A DNA stretch of 64,000 bases from Ga0077527 sp964533495 (GCA_964533495.1 CAZHJU010000003.1:62001-126000); one strand, 5' to 3'; shown: positions 1-8,558, numbered from the stretch's first letter. Notes: generated by a model not told the origin, from the sequence alone. Numbers and translations: made by a program.

Positions 1-150
1 AAAGGCCTGCACAACGCCGCCGGATTCATGGTGAACTACCTCTACGACCTCGACAACATCGAGGCCAACCACGAGGCGCACTTCAACCACGGCGCGATCT
101 TCGCATCGCACCAGGTGCGCGCGCTGCGCCCGAAAAACGGCCGCGGCTGA
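1..150 (+). CDS. Malonyl-CoA decarboxylase, C-terminal end (partial)
   Basis: The window opens inside a gene; frame 1 gives 49 residues and stops with TGA at 148-150. The stretch FMVNYLYDLDNIEANHEA matches what I know of the extreme C-terminus of malonyl-CoA decarboxylases, which convert malonyl-CoA to acetyl-CoA and CO2. The catalytic core lies left of the window, so the assignment rests on this tail only. It converges on the SET-domain gene, with 16 bases between the two stop codons' outer ends. Confidence 0.65.
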   Translation, partial: KGLHNAAGFMVNYLYDLDNIEANHEAHFNHGAIFASHQVRALRPKNGRG

Positions 151-160
151 ACCCGCGGCC
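139..160. terminator. GC-rich hairpin between convergent genes
   Basis: GGCCGCGG (139-146) and CCGCGGCC (153-160) form a perfect 8-bp stem with a 6-nt loop. It overlaps the stop codon of the malonyl-CoA decarboxylase gene and sits just before the stop of the convergent SET-domain gene. Neither strand has a clear U-tract, so it may only stabilise the 3' ends rather than terminate. Confidence 0.3.
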
Positions 161-166
161 GGCCGT

Positions 167-727
167 TCAGCGCTTCTTGCCGAGCAGCGTGCCGCGGCAG
201 TTGCGCGCGCCGCAATGGCAGGGATGCTCGCGCTTGAGCTTCGGCGTGTGGCGCTCTTCCAGCACCAGGTTGTAGTCGTACAACAGCTCCTGCCCCGGAC
301 GGATCGCGCGCGCGGCGCTGATGAACACGCGGCCGTCGATCTCGTCGGCCTCGCAGTTCGGGGCGCAGGAATGGTTGATCCAGCGCGCGGGACCGCCGCG
401 TTTCGTGGCATCGATGACGATTTCGTCGTTGGCCGCGAACAGCATGGTGTGCGAGGAATTTTCGTGGATCTCGCCGTAGCGGCGGTCCGCCTCCTCGTGG
501 GAAATGCGCTCCCCGGTGTACTCGAGGATGCGTTCGCCCCTGGCGACCGCGTTCACGGCGAACACGCCCCGGCCGTGAATGGCCGAGCGCCGGACCACGA
601 CGCGCGGCATGGGGTTTTTTGCTGCCTTCCTGCCAGCGGCCTTTTTCGGGACCACCTTGGGCTTTTTAACTAACTCTTTGTTTTTAAACGATTTTTTTGA
701 TTTGCTGTGGGTTTTCTTCTGGCTCAT
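167..727 (-). CDS. SET-domain protein (putative protein lysine methyltransferase)
   Basis: 186 residues: a Lys-rich, basic N-terminal tail (about residues 1-45), then a SET domain with GRGVFAVNAVARGERILEYTGE, the pseudoknot motif WINHSCAPNCEA and YDYNL, and a post-SET-like Cys cluster (CHCGARNCRG). SET enzymes transfer methyl from SAM to lysine side chains. The substrate is unknown, and the basic tail could bind nucleic acid or a nucleoid protein (inference). Its ATG overlaps the TGA of the upstream dehydratase gene (ATGA, 724-727), implying translational coupling as last gene of the catabolic operon. Bacterial single-domain SET proteins are widespread but poorly understood. Confidence 0.8.
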   Translation of the reverse strand: MSQKKTHSKSKKSFKNKELVKKPKVVPKKAAGRKAAKNPMPRVVVRRSAIHGRGVFAVNAVARGERILEYTGERISHEEADRRYGEIHENSSHTMLFAANDEIVIDATKRGGPARWINHSCAPNCEADEIDGRVFISAARAIRPGQELLYDYNLVLEERHTPKLKREHPCHCGARNCRGTLLGKKR

Positions 728-2460
728 TTCGGACGTGGTGTTGAAGTCGTGGTTTCGGGTTTGAGAAAAGAGAAGTCGCAGCCCTCATCGGCCTGCGTGA
801 TCTGCTCCATGAACAGCTTGCGGTAGCCGCGCCGGTCGTCCTTGCGCGGCTTCGGCGCCTTCCAGGCCTTGCGCCGCCGCGCCAGTTCTTCGTCATCGAC
901 CAGCAGTTCGAGCCTGCGCGCCGGCACGTCGAGGCGGATGCGGTCGCCGTTGCGCACCAGCGCCAGCGTGCCGCCGACCGCCGACTCCGGCGTCACGTGC
1001 AGCACGATCGCGCCGAAGGCGGTGCCGCTCATGCGCGCGTCGGAAATGCGGATCATGTCCTTGACGCCTTTCGACGCCAGCTTTTTCGGAATCGGCAGGT
1101 AACCCGCCTCCGGCATGCCCGGCGCGCCGATCGGACCGGCGTTCTTCAGCACCAGGATGTCGTCCGCGCGAACGTCGAGCTCCGGATCGTCGACGCGTTC
1201 GGCCATGTCCGGCAGCGATTCGAACACCACCGCGCGGCCCTCGTGGCGCACCAGTTTCGGATCCATCGCCGCCTGCTTGATGATCGCGCCGCCCGGCGCG
1301 AGGTTGCCGCGCAGCACGGCGATGCTGCCGCCGGCGAACACCGGATCCCCGAATTCGCGCACCACCTGCTGGTCCCAGCCCGGCGGCGCGTCGTCGATGT
1401 TCTGGCCCAGCGTCCTGCCGGTGACCGTCAGCGCCTTCAGGTTCAGCTGGTGCCTGATCTCGCGCAGGATCGTCGTCAGGCCGCCGGCCCTGTAGAGATC
1501 CTCCATATAGCCCTGCCCGGTCGGCTTCAGGTCGACCAGCACCGGCGTTTCGCGGCCCATCCTGTCGAAGGCATCCAGGTCCAGCCGGATGCCCAGCCGG
1601 CCCGCCATCGCCGCGAGGTGCACGATGGCGTTGGTGGAGCCGCCGACGGCGAACAGCGCGCACAGCGCGTTCTCGAAGGCCTCCACCGTCATGATCCTGT
1701 CCGGCGTCAGCTTTTCCTTCGCCATCGCCACGGCGCGCGCGCCGCTGGCCTCGGCCTGGCGCAGGCGGTCGGCCATCACCGCCGGCACCGCGGCGCCGCC
1801 CGGCAGCATCATTCCCAGCGCCTCGGTGCACAGCGCCATCGTGCTCGCCGTGCCCATCACCATGCAGGTGCCGGCCGAGGGCGCGAGCTTGTTGTTGATC
1901 TCGCCGATTTCCTGCTCGGAAATCTCGGAGGCGCGGAACTTGCCCCAGAAGCGGCGGCAGTCGGTGCAGGCGCCGAGGCGCTCGCCCTTGTGGTCGCCGG
2001 TGATCATCGGACCGGTGACCAGCATGATGGAGGGAATGTTCGCGCTCGCCGCGCCCATCAGCAGCGCCGGCACCGTCTTGTCGCAGCCGCCGATCAGCAC
2101 CACCGAATCCACCGGCTGCGCGCGCATCATCTCCTCGGTGTCGATCGCCATCAGGTTGCGCAGGTACATGCTGGTCGGATGCGCGAAGGATTCGTGCAGC
2201 GTGATCACCGGGAACTCCACCGGCAGCCCGCCGGCGAGCATCACGCCGCGCTTCACCGCCTCGATCAGCTCGGGCACATTGCGGTGGCAGGCGTTGAAGC
2301 CGCTGAAGGTGTTGGTGATGCCGACGATCGGCCGGTCCAGCGCCTCGTCGGTGTAACCCATCGCCTTGACGAAGGCCTTGCGCAGGAACAGCGAAAAACC
2401 CTCGTCGCCATAGGCGGTCAGGCCCTTGCGCATGCCGGTCTTGGGTGTCTTTCTGGCCAT
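724..2460 (-). CDS. IlvD/Edd family dehydratase (sugar-acid or dihydroxy-acid dehydratase)
   Basis: 578 residues from the ATG at 2460; an in-frame ATG at 2532 would add 24 residues lacking family similarity. The family eliminates water from 2,3-dihydroxy acids using an Fe-S cluster. Three candidate cluster cysteines are visible in GFNACHRNVPE, GGCDKTVP and GACTDCRRFWG, and the length fits the family. The sequence looks closer to arabinonate/sugar-acid dehydratases than to biosynthetic IlvD (judgement by eye). It is preceded by Ldh-family and isopropylmalate-dehydrogenase-like genes, so the operon probably degrades a hydroxy or sugar acid brought in with the Bug receptor. Confidence 0.85.
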   Translation of the reverse strand: MARKTPKTGMRKGLTAYGDEGFSLFLRKAFVKAMGYTDEALDRPIVGITNTFSGFNACHRNVPELIEAVKRGVMLAGGLPVEFPVITLHESFAHPTSMYLRNLMAIDTEEMMRAQPVDSVVLIGGCDKTVPALLMGAASANIPSIMLVTGPMITGDHKGERLGACTDCRRFWGKFRASEISEQEIGEINNKLAPSAGTCMVMGTASTMALCTEALGMMLPGGAAVPAVMADRLRQAEASGARAVAMAKEKLTPDRIMTVEAFENALCALFAVGGSTNAIVHLAAMAGRLGIRLDLDAFDRMGRETPVLVDLKPTGQGYMEDLYRAGGLTTILREIRHQLNLKALTVTGRTLGQNIDDAPPGWDQQVVREFGDPVFAGGSIAVLRGNLAPGGAIIKQAAMDPKLVRHEGRAVVFESLPDMAERVDDPELDVRADDILVLKNAGPIGAPGMPEAGYLPIPKKLASKGVKDMIRISDARMSGTAFGAIVLHVTPESAVGGTLALVRNGDRIRLDVPARRLELLVDDEELARRRKAWKAPKPRKDDRRGYRKLFMEQITQADEGCDFSFLKPETTTSTPRPK

Positions 2461-2578
2461 GAAATCGCTCTTTAGCTGGAGGTTGTGCGGGATGGAGCGC
2501 ATCGCTGCGGCAGGTCCCGCGCTGCCGGGCACCGACGATAGCGGATGCCGGCACCGCGACGCAAGCCGTACGTGACGG

Positions 2579-3637
2579 TCAGAACGGCAGCAGGTCGCGC
2601 AGGCCGGTGTCGGCGGCGATCGCGGCCAGCCCGGCGCGCGTGTCCTCGGGCAGCAGCAGGCCGTCGCGGCGGTTGGCGAGATCGCTGGCGGCCTCCAGTT
2701 CGCCCGGGTAGTGCACCGCGTCGTGCCCCTGCGCCAGCGGCACCGACTTCAGCTCGCCGATGTACCGCTCCATGCGTGCATGGAACTGCGCCAGCGGCTG
2801 GAAAGCCCCGATGTCGACGGCGATCATGAAATGGCCGCAGTTGCTCTTCTCGGCCGTCCTGTAGGGACTGTGCACCTGCGACAGGAAGCCGCTGCCGGTC
2901 AGCACGCCGGACAGCACGTCGACCATCATCGCGATGGCGTAGCCCTTGTGCCCGGCCATCGGCAGGATGATGCCGTCGATCGCCGCCTGCGGATCCGTCG
3001 TCGGCGCACCGTCCTGGTCGATGGCCCAGCCCTCGGGGATCGGCTGGCGCCGGTTGCGCGCGAGGTAGATCTTGCCGCGCGCGACGCCGGTGTTGGCCAT
3101 GTCCATCAGGAAAGGCGGATGCTTGCCGGCCGGCGCCGCCACCGACCAGGGATTGGTGCCGACGATCTTCTTCCGGCCGCCCCAGGGCGCCATCGCCGGC
3201 CCGCCGTTGCTGGTCAGCCAGGTCACGCAGCCGTCGAGTGCGCCCAGCCGCGTGTAATACATGCAGGTGCCAAAATGGTTGGACATGCGCACGCCGACCA
3301 CGCCGACGCCATGCTGCTTCGCGCGCCTCACGGCCTCGCGCGTCGCCTGCAGCGTCAGCACGTGGCCGACGCCATCGTGGCCGTCGATCAGCGCCACCGC
3401 GCCCGCGTCGACCACGAACTCGGGTTTCGTCACCGGCGACATCACGCCGTGGCGGATGCGGTCCAGATACCAGCCCAGGCGCAGCACGCCGTGCGACTGG
3501 TGCCCCCACAGATCCGCCTGCACCAGCGTGTCGGCGACCAGCGCGGCATCGGCCTCCGGCATGCCGGCCTGGCGATAGACGGCCGCCGCGAAGGCGTTCA
3601 GCCGCCCGGCATCGATGCGCGGGTCCTGCTGCGCCAT
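2579..3637 (-). CDS. Ldh family (malate/L-lactate/ureidoglycolate-type) oxidoreductase
   Basis: 352 residues with the signature of the NAD(P)-dependent malate/L-lactate dehydrogenase family unrelated to classic LDH/MDH: GHQSHGVLRLGWYLDRI near the N-terminus, GNHFGTCMYYTR-like substrate region, and PMAGHKGYAIAMMVDVLSG toward the C-terminus. Members oxidise 2-hydroxy acids to 2-oxo acids; the exact substrate cannot be read off. The ATG overlaps the stop of the upstream gene by one base (TGATG at 3635-3639), so the two are translationally coupled. Confidence 0.88.
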   Translation of the reverse strand: MAQQDPRIDAGRLNAFAAAVYRQAGMPEADAALVADTLVQADLWGHQSHGVLRLGWYLDRIRHGVMSPVTKPEFVVDAGAVALIDGHDGVGHVLTLQATREAVRRAKQHGVGVVGVRMSNHFGTCMYYTRLGALDGCVTWLTSNGGPAMAPWGGRKKIVGTNPWSVAAPAGKHPPFLMDMANTGVARGKIYLARNRRQPIPEGWAIDQDGAPTTDPQAAIDGIILPMAGHKGYAIAMMVDVLSGVLTGSGFLSQVHSPYRTAEKSNCGHFMIAVDIGAFQPLAQFHARMERYIGELKSVPLAQGHDAVHYPGELEAASDLANRRDGLLLPEDTRAGLAAIAADTGLRDLLPF

Positions 3638-4722
3638 CAGGCCACTGCGGCCAGCAGCTTCGCGCTGCGCAGATGCCTGACCACGGCCTCGCCGAAGCCC
3701 CTAGTATTGCCGCGCCCGCCGAGGTCGCCGGTGCGTGCCTCGGGATCGGCCAGCGCGGCATCCACCGCCGCCTGGACCGCACGCCAGGCCTGCTGGAAAA
3801 CCGGCTTGCCATGGCGGATGCCCAGCCATTCGAGCAGCATGCCCGCCGACAGGATCATGCCGGTCGGGTTGGCGATGCCCTTGCCGGCGATGTCGGGCGC
3901 CGAGCCGTGTCCGGCGTTGGCGATCGCGCGGCTGTCGCCGGCGTTGATCGCCGCCGCCATGCCCAGCCCGCCGGACAGCGCCACGGCGAGGTTCGACAGG
4001 ATGTCGCCGAACATGTTGGAGATCAGGATCACGTCATGGCGCCCGGGGCGGGTGTAGATGTCGGCCGCCATCGCGTCGATGTCCATCTCGCGCAGCACGG
4101 TGTCCGGCCGCGCCTTCGCCAGCGCGTAGGCCGGCTCCATGAACAGCCCGTCGCTCATCTGCAGCACGTGGCGCTTGCCGACCACCGTGACGCGCCTGCT
4201 GCGCCGCGCGGCGTATTCGAAGGCCACCTTCGCGATGCGCTCCGAGCCCTGGCGCGTGATCTTGCGCACCGACAGCGCGACGTCCGCGGTCGGCATGAAT
4301 TCGCCGTTGCCCTGGAACATCGTGCGGTCGGAATAGAAGCCCTCGGTGTTCTCGCGCGCGATCAGCACGTCGAGATCCTTGCGCGCATCCGGCAGCCCAG
4401 CGCGGCTGCGCGCCGGCCGCAGGTTGGCATAGAGGTCGAGCCGCTTGCGGATCGTGCCGGGGATGTTGACGCCGCCCTCGGCGAGCGACGGATAGTCGGT
4501 CATGCCGCAGGGGCCGACGATGGCCGCATCCGCCTCCTCCGCCATCCGGACCGCGGCCTCGGTCAGCGTGGTGCCGTGCTTGCGGTGGCTGCCCATGCCG
4601 ACCTCGACATCGGTGAAGCGCAGCCCCAGCGAAAACTCGGCGTCTGCCGCCTTCACCACCGCCATCGCGACGGCAACGATTTCCGGGCCGATGTCGTCAC
4701 CGGCCATCACCACCAGATTCAT
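3637..4722 (-). CDS. Isocitrate/isopropylmalate/tartrate dehydrogenase family protein
   Basis: 361 residues of the beta-decarboxylating dehydrogenase fold (NAD-dependent oxidation plus decarboxylation of a 2-hydroxy acid). Visible motifs are GDDIGPEIV at the N-terminus, the substrate-loop arginines in TIRKRLDLYANLRPARS, the phosphate-type NTEGFYSD segment, and the metal/nucleotide region ISNMFGDILSNLAVALSGGLG followed by HGSAPDIAGKGIANP. It could act on tartrate, isopropylmalate-like or homoisocitrate-like acids. It sits in a catabolic operon rather than beside leuCD, which argues against leucine biosynthesis. Confidence 0.85.
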   Translation of the reverse strand: MNLVVMAGDDIGPEIVAVAMAVVKAADAEFSLGLRFTDVEVGMGSHRKHGTTLTEAAVRMAEEADAAIVGPCGMTDYPSLAEGGVNIPGTIRKRLDLYANLRPARSRAGLPDARKDLDVLIARENTEGFYSDRTMFQGNGEFMPTADVALSVRKITRQGSERIAKVAFEYAARRSRRVTVVGKRHVLQMSDGLFMEPAYALAKARPDTVLREMDIDAMAADIYTRPGRHDVILISNMFGDILSNLAVALSGGLGMAAAINAGDSRAIANAGHGSAPDIAGKGIANPTGMILSAGMLLEWLGIRHGKPVFQQAWRAVQAAVDAALADPEARTGDLGGRGNTRGFGEAVVRHLRSAKLLAAVA

Positions 4723-4754
4723 GCCTGCTCCCGTTTCCGTTTGTCACCGCTATT

Positions 4755-4781
4755 GAAAAACAGGGCGGAAATCATTCCGCC
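4755..4781 (-). terminator. Intrinsic terminator inside the Bug/dehydrogenase operon
   Basis: Reading the minus strand, GGCGGAA (4781-4775) pairs with TTCCGCC (4770-4764) around a 4-nt loop, followed by C-C-T-G and a run of five T residues (4759-4755). The stem overlaps the stop codon of the Bug gene (4772-4774). Since the next gene starts only 33 bases further on, this looks like an attenuating terminator giving more receptor than enzyme transcript (inference). Confidence 0.55.
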
Positions 4782-5743
4782 TTGATGTTGGCTTCCTTCA
4801 CGACGCGCACCCAGCGCTGGTAATCCCTCTGGATGCGCTCGCCGAATTTCTGCGGCGTGCCGCCGGTCTGCACCATGCCCTGGTCGAAGAGGTTCTTGCG
4901 CATGTCGGGTTCTTCCAGCGCCTTGTTGATCGCGCCGTTGATGCGGTCGATCGCGGCCTGCGGCGTGCCGCGCGGCGCCATCGTGCCGAACCACAACTCG
5001 ACCTCGTAGCCAAGCAGCGTCTCGGCCACCGTCGGCACCTCCGGCAGCGAAACCCAGCGCTGGGCCGTGGTCACCGCCAGCGGACGCAGCCTGCCGGTCT
5101 TGAAATGCGGCACCACCGGCAGCAGGCTGCCGACGATGATCGGCGCCTGGCCCGACAGCAGGTCGGCCATCGCCGCCCCCGTGCTCTTGTAGGGAATGTG
5201 CACCATCCTGATGTTGGCCGTCACGTTCATCAACTCGGTGGCGAGATGGGTCAGGCCGCCGACGCCGCTGGAAGCATAGGGCAACTGGCCGGGCTTGGCC
5301 TTGGCCAGCGCGATTAGCTCCTTCAGGTTTTTCGGCGGCAGCGACGGATGCACGGTCACGACGAAGGGCGTGATGCCGAATTCGGCCACGGGAATGATGG
5401 CGTTGATCGGATCAAAGGCCGGCCTGTGGGTGGCGGCGCTCGCCGAGAAGCTGCCCGACATCATCATGATCGTGTAGCCGTCGGGCGGCGCCTTGGCCAC
5501 CATCTCCATGCCGATGATGCCGCCGGCGCCGCCGCGGTTGTCGACGATGAACTGCTGGCCCAGCGCCGCGCCGAGCTTCATGGAAAACTGGCGCGCGGTC
5601 AGGTCGCTGCCGCCGCCCGGCGCAAACGGCACGATCACGCGCACCGGCTTCGCGGGATATTGCTGCGCGGCTGCGGGCTGCGCAAACGGCACCGCGGCCA
5701 GCGCAAGAAGAACGGTCAGGGCCTGTCGGACCGCATGGTTCAT
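4772..5743 (-). CDS. Bug family TTT periplasmic substrate-binding receptor (1 of 4)
   Basis: 323 residues. An N-terminal signal peptide ends near AQPAAAQQ. It is followed by the Bug hallmarks YPAKPVRVIVPFAPGGGSDLTAR, VDNRGGAGG-IIG, PDGYTIMMMS, and VHIPYKSTGAAMADLLSGQ. Bug proteins bind carboxylates or other small organic acids and are paired with TctAB-like membrane subunits; no tctAB genes lie nearby, so this is an orphan receptor gene. It heads the minus-strand operon and its promoter region faces the GntR gene. Confidence 0.92.
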   Translation of the reverse strand: MNHAVRQALTVLLALAAVPFAQPAAAQQYPAKPVRVIVPFAPGGGSDLTARQFSMKLGAALGQQFIVDNRGGAGGIIGMEMVAKAPPDGYTIMMMSGSFSASAATHRPAFDPINAIIPVAEFGITPFVVTVHPSLPPKNLKELIALAKAKPGQLPYASSGVGGLTHLATELMNVTANIRMVHIPYKSTGAAMADLLSGQAPIIVGSLLPVVPHFKTGRLRPLAVTTAQRWVSLPEVPTVAETLLGYEVELWFGTMAPRGTPQAAIDRINGAINKALEEPDMRKNLFDQGMVQTGGTPQKFGERIQRDYQRWVRVVKEANIKAE

Positions 5744-5847
5744 GGTCGATCTCCTCCTCGGTTGTGGATCGCGCCCGGCCGCCCCCCTTTTCTTCTATAT
5801 GACCGGGCATTGCGGACAGTGACCGGCAAAGATGATGGCTTGGCCAT

Positions 5848-5875
5848 ATTGCATAATCTTTATAAAAAATGCAAT
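5848..5875. promoter_or_regulatory. Inverted repeat, candidate GntR operator
   Basis: ATTGCAT (5848-5854) and ATGCAAT (5869-5875) are perfect 7-bp arms separated by 14 AT-rich bases, in the only AT-rich part of the divergent intergenic region between the Bug operon and the GntR gene. Position and symmetry suggest an autoregulatory operator overlapping the promoters; this is inference from placement. Confidence 0.5.
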
Positions 5876-5918
5876 CTTGGGACATGACTGCCGCCATCCA
5901 GTCCGCCGTGGAACCCCC

Positions 5919-6833
5919 ATGCCCGCCGCCCCGGGACTGACCCCGCTGCAGCGCAGGGCCGCGCGGGAAATCATCGCGCTGGTACGGCGCGAGGACCGGC
6001 CGGCCGGACACCACCTGTCGAAACTGGCACTGGCCCGTGTCGTCGGCACCTCGCACAACCCGGTCGAGGGCGCGCTGGCCCACCTCGCGCGGATCGGCGT
6101 GGCCAGGCACGAAAAGGACCGCGGCTATTTCCTGGCGCGCGACGCGCGCCTGCTGGGATCCGACGCCCGAAAGCTGTCGCCCGCGGATGACGACCCGCTG
6201 TACCGGCGCATCCTCGACCTGCGCCTGGGCCGGCGCCTGCCGGATACGCTGAGCGAAACCGCGCTGATCCGGAAACTGGGCGCCGCGCGCGCGCCGGTGC
6301 GCCGGGCGCTGGCGCGCATCCAGCAGGAAGGCTGGATCGAACGGCGCGCGGGCAACGGCTGGGCCTTCCTGCCGCTGATCGACTCCGTGGAGGCCTACGA
6401 GGACAACTACGAAATGCGCCGCATCGTCGAGCCGGCCGGCCTGCTGAGCCCGAAATTCGCGCCCGTGCCGGAGGAGTTCGAAACCCTGCGCCGGCAGCAG
6501 CACCGCATGGCGAACGGCGGGTACCGCACGATGACCGCGGTCGAATGGGTGGACATCAACGCCACGTTCCACGAAACCCTGGCCCGCTGGTCGGGCAACC
6601 GGCTGATGCACCAGACCATCCGCCACATCAACCGGCTGCGCAAACTGCTGGAACACCGGGTGGTGGCGGGCGATCCCGGATTGCGCGCGCGTCAGGCCGC
6701 CGAACACCTGGAAATACTCGACGCGATCAGCCACGGCGACCGCAAGAAAGCCGCCGCGCTGATGGAAAGGCACCTTGTCCGCGCGCGCCGCGACAAGGCG
6801 CGCCCCGACCACTTCACCGCCGGACGGCGGTAA
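5919..6833 (+). CDS. GntR-family transcriptional regulator (FCD-type)
   Basis: 304 residues from the ATG at 5919; the same frame is open upstream but those 29 codons have no family similarity. The N-terminal half carries winged-helix-like segments (LTPLQRRAAREIIALVRRED and a second related segment LDLRLGRRLPDTLSETALIR). The C-terminal half is helical with spaced His residues (ATFHETLARWSGN, HINRLRKLLEHR, AAEHLEILDAI) as in FCD effector domains. It is longer than a usual FadR-type protein (about 240) because of the extra N-terminal DNA-binding-like stretch. It is divergent from the Bug/dehydratase operon and probably represses it. Confidence 0.8.
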   Translation: MPAAPGLTPLQRRAAREIIALVRREDRPAGHHLSKLALARVVGTSHNPVEGALAHLARIGVARHEKDRGYFLARDARLLGSDARKLSPADDDPLYRRILDLRLGRRLPDTLSETALIRKLGAARAPVRRALARIQQEGWIERRAGNGWAFLPLIDSVEAYEDNYEMRRIVEPAGLLSPKFAPVPEEFETLRRQQHRMANGGYRTMTAVEWVDINATFHETLARWSGNRLMHQTIRHINRLRKLLEHRVVAGDPGLRARQAAEHLEILDAISHGDRKKAAALMERHLVRARRDKARPDHFTAGRR

Positions 6834-6883
6834 AGCACGGGCGGCAACATCGCCGAAGGACCGGACCTCGGCAAGGCGAAACA

Positions 6884-6900
6884 CCGGTTTCCGAAACCGG
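6884..6900. repeat. Short perfect inverted repeat upstream of the HD protein
   Basis: CCGGTTT (6884-6890) and AAACCGG (6894-6900) surround CCG, 43 bases before the ATG of the inositol-oxygenase-like gene. No U-tract follows, so it may be an operator or a weak hairpin ending the GntR transcript. Confidence 0.3.
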
Positions 6901-6942
6901 CGTGCTAGCATCGAATTCCATTCCTCAGCCCGCCGCCGCCCC

Positions 6943-7653
6943 ATGCCAAACATGCTGCACCCCCATCGGAGCCGGCCCGGCTCCGACGAACGGAACCGGC
7001 TCCTGCACCGGGACTTCATCTCCGATGTAGCCGCGACCCGTGCCCGTCACATGGCGCAGACCGCCGGACTGGCCGATGCGCTGCGCCTGAAGTACCGCCA
7101 GCCGGTGTTCGGCGAAGTCGCCACCTGGTCGTTGTTCGAGATGATGGCGCGGGTGATCGACTCCGCCGACGACAGGCTCTATTGCACGAGCCAGGAAATC
7201 CACATCCTGCAGGTCATCGACGCGCTGGCCGCCGACGGCCTTTCCAGCGAAGAGTTCGTGCTCGCCGCCCTGGTCCACGATCTCGGCAAGGTCGTTCTGC
7301 TGCGCGACCATTCCGGCGAGAATCCGACCTTCCTGCCCGGATTCTTCAGCGGAACGCCCGGCGCGGGCCTCGATCACTGCGCATCCGGCTGGAGCACCGA
7401 CGAACTGGCCTGGCTTCGCCTGAAGGACCACCTGCCGCCGCCGGTAGCCTGGCTGATCCGTTACCACGGCATCGATCCGGCCGGCAGCGCGCCGTATTTC
7501 GATGCCCGGGACCGCGATTACGCCAAACGCTACCTGATGCCGTTCCGAGACTGCGATTTCCACAGCAAATCGCCGTTCTCCCGCCCGAAAACCCGCCTCG
7601 AGGACTACCGCCCCCTGGTCGAAAAGCACCTGCCGCCGCGCATCGTGTTCTGA
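6943..7653 (+). CDS. myo-Inositol oxygenase (MIOX)-like HD-domain protein
   Basis: 236 residues from the ATG at 6943. It resembles MIOX, the mixed-valent di-iron oxygenase that cleaves myo-inositol to glucuronate. Family landmarks in order are EIHILQ (first His), LVHDLGKV (HD plus the substrate Lys), GLDHCASGWSTDELAW, LIRYHGIDP and FRDCDFHSKSPF (last Asp). By my alignment with the animal enzyme five of six iron ligands are kept, but the His of the 'GHDEY' motif is Thr (STDEL). It is also shorter than animal MIOX (about 285). It may have altered metal content or substrate; no inositol genes are adjacent. Convergent with the crotonase gene, 9 bases apart. Confidence 0.65.
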   Translation: MPNMLHPHRSRPGSDERNRLLHRDFISDVAATRARHMAQTAGLADALRLKYRQPVFGEVATWSLFEMMARVIDSADDRLYCTSQEIHILQVIDALAADGLSSEEFVLAALVHDLGKVVLLRDHSGENPTFLPGFFSGTPGAGLDHCASGWSTDELAWLRLKDHLPPPVAWLIRYHGIDPAGSAPYFDARDRDYAKRYLMPFRDCDFHSKSPFSRPKTRLEDYRPLVEKHLPPRIVF

Positions 7654-7662
7654 GCGCGGTGC

Positions 7663-8460
7663 TCAGGTGCCGCGAAACACCGGCGGCCGTTTTTCGATGA
7701 AGGCGCGCAACGCCTCCTGCGTGTCGGCGGTGCCGCGCAGCTTGTTGTTCATCGTGTTCTGCAGTTCGAGCTGCTGCTCGACGTCCTGCTCCCAGGCGCG
7801 GCGCAGCGCGACCTTGGTCATCTGCACCGCGATCGGCGCCTTGCCGTTGAGCTTCTTCGCCAGAGCCAGCGCCTCGTCCATCAGCCTGTCGTGCGGCACG
7901 ACCCGGGTGGCCAGCCCCCAGGCCTCCGCCTGCCGGGCGTCGAAAGGTTCGCCGAGCAGGCAGATCTCGGCGGCTTTCGCGTGCCCCACCAGCCGCGGCA
8001 GGAACCAGGTTGAGGTTTCACCCATCAGCCCGCGCTCGACGAAATTGACGCCGAAATTGGCGTTCTCGCTGAGAATGCGGAAATCCGCCGCGAAGGCCAT
8101 GTTGCAGCCGGCGCCGCGGGTGACGCCGTTGACCGCCGCGATGACCGGCTTGTTGATCTGGCTGAAGCCGATCGCGTAGTAGTACTTCATGTCGAACAGC
8201 GGCTGCGGCGCGGTGCCGCCGGCGCCGGCCTTTTCCGCCTCCGCCCGCGCCTTGAGGTCGGCGCCGGAGCAGAAACCGCGGCCGTTGCCGGTGACGACGA
8301 TCGTCCAGACCTCCGGATCGGCCTCGGCCGCGCGCAGTACATGCTCGATGTCGCCGCGCATCGCGTTGTCGATGGCGTTGAGCCGTTCCGGGCGGTTGAG
8401 CCGCAGAATCCCGGCATGATCGACAATTTCCCACTGGATGGCCTGGTAGTCCTTGTACAT
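7663..8460 (-). CDS. Crotonase/enoyl-CoA hydratase superfamily protein lacking both catalytic Glu
   Basis: 265 residues from the ATG at 8460, which has GGGAG upstream. Crotonase fold signatures: LNRPERLNAIDNAMR, GRGFCSGADLKA (oxyanion-hole region), and VIAAVNGVTRGAGCNMAFAADFRI. In hydratases the two catalytic Glu lie in GGGCE and FG-x-P-E; here the corresponding residues are Asn (GAGCN) and Phe (FGVNF). It is therefore unlikely to be a simple enoyl-CoA hydratase and may be an isomerase, dehalogenase or thioesterase-type member. Divergent from nrdJ, with which it shares a 199-base upstream region. Confidence 0.8.
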   Translation of the reverse strand: MYKDYQAIQWEIVDHAGILRLNRPERLNAIDNAMRGDIEHVLRAAEADPEVWTIVVTGNGRGFCSGADLKARAEAEKAGAGGTAPQPLFDMKYYYAIGFSQINKPVIAAVNGVTRGAGCNMAFAADFRILSENANFGVNFVERGLMGETSTWFLPRLVGHAKAAEICLLGEPFDARQAEAWGLATRVVPHDRLMDEALALAKKLNGKAPIAVQMTKVALRRAWEQDVEQQLELQNTMNNKLRGTADTQEALRAFIEKRPPVFRGT

Positions 8461-8558
8461 CCCCGCTTCTCCCGCTAGACTGGAATCGCCGCAACATACC
8501 GGCGCGGCAATGTCCTTGCAAGCCGGGTCCACGATCAGGACGGCAATGCACCTGCGTC

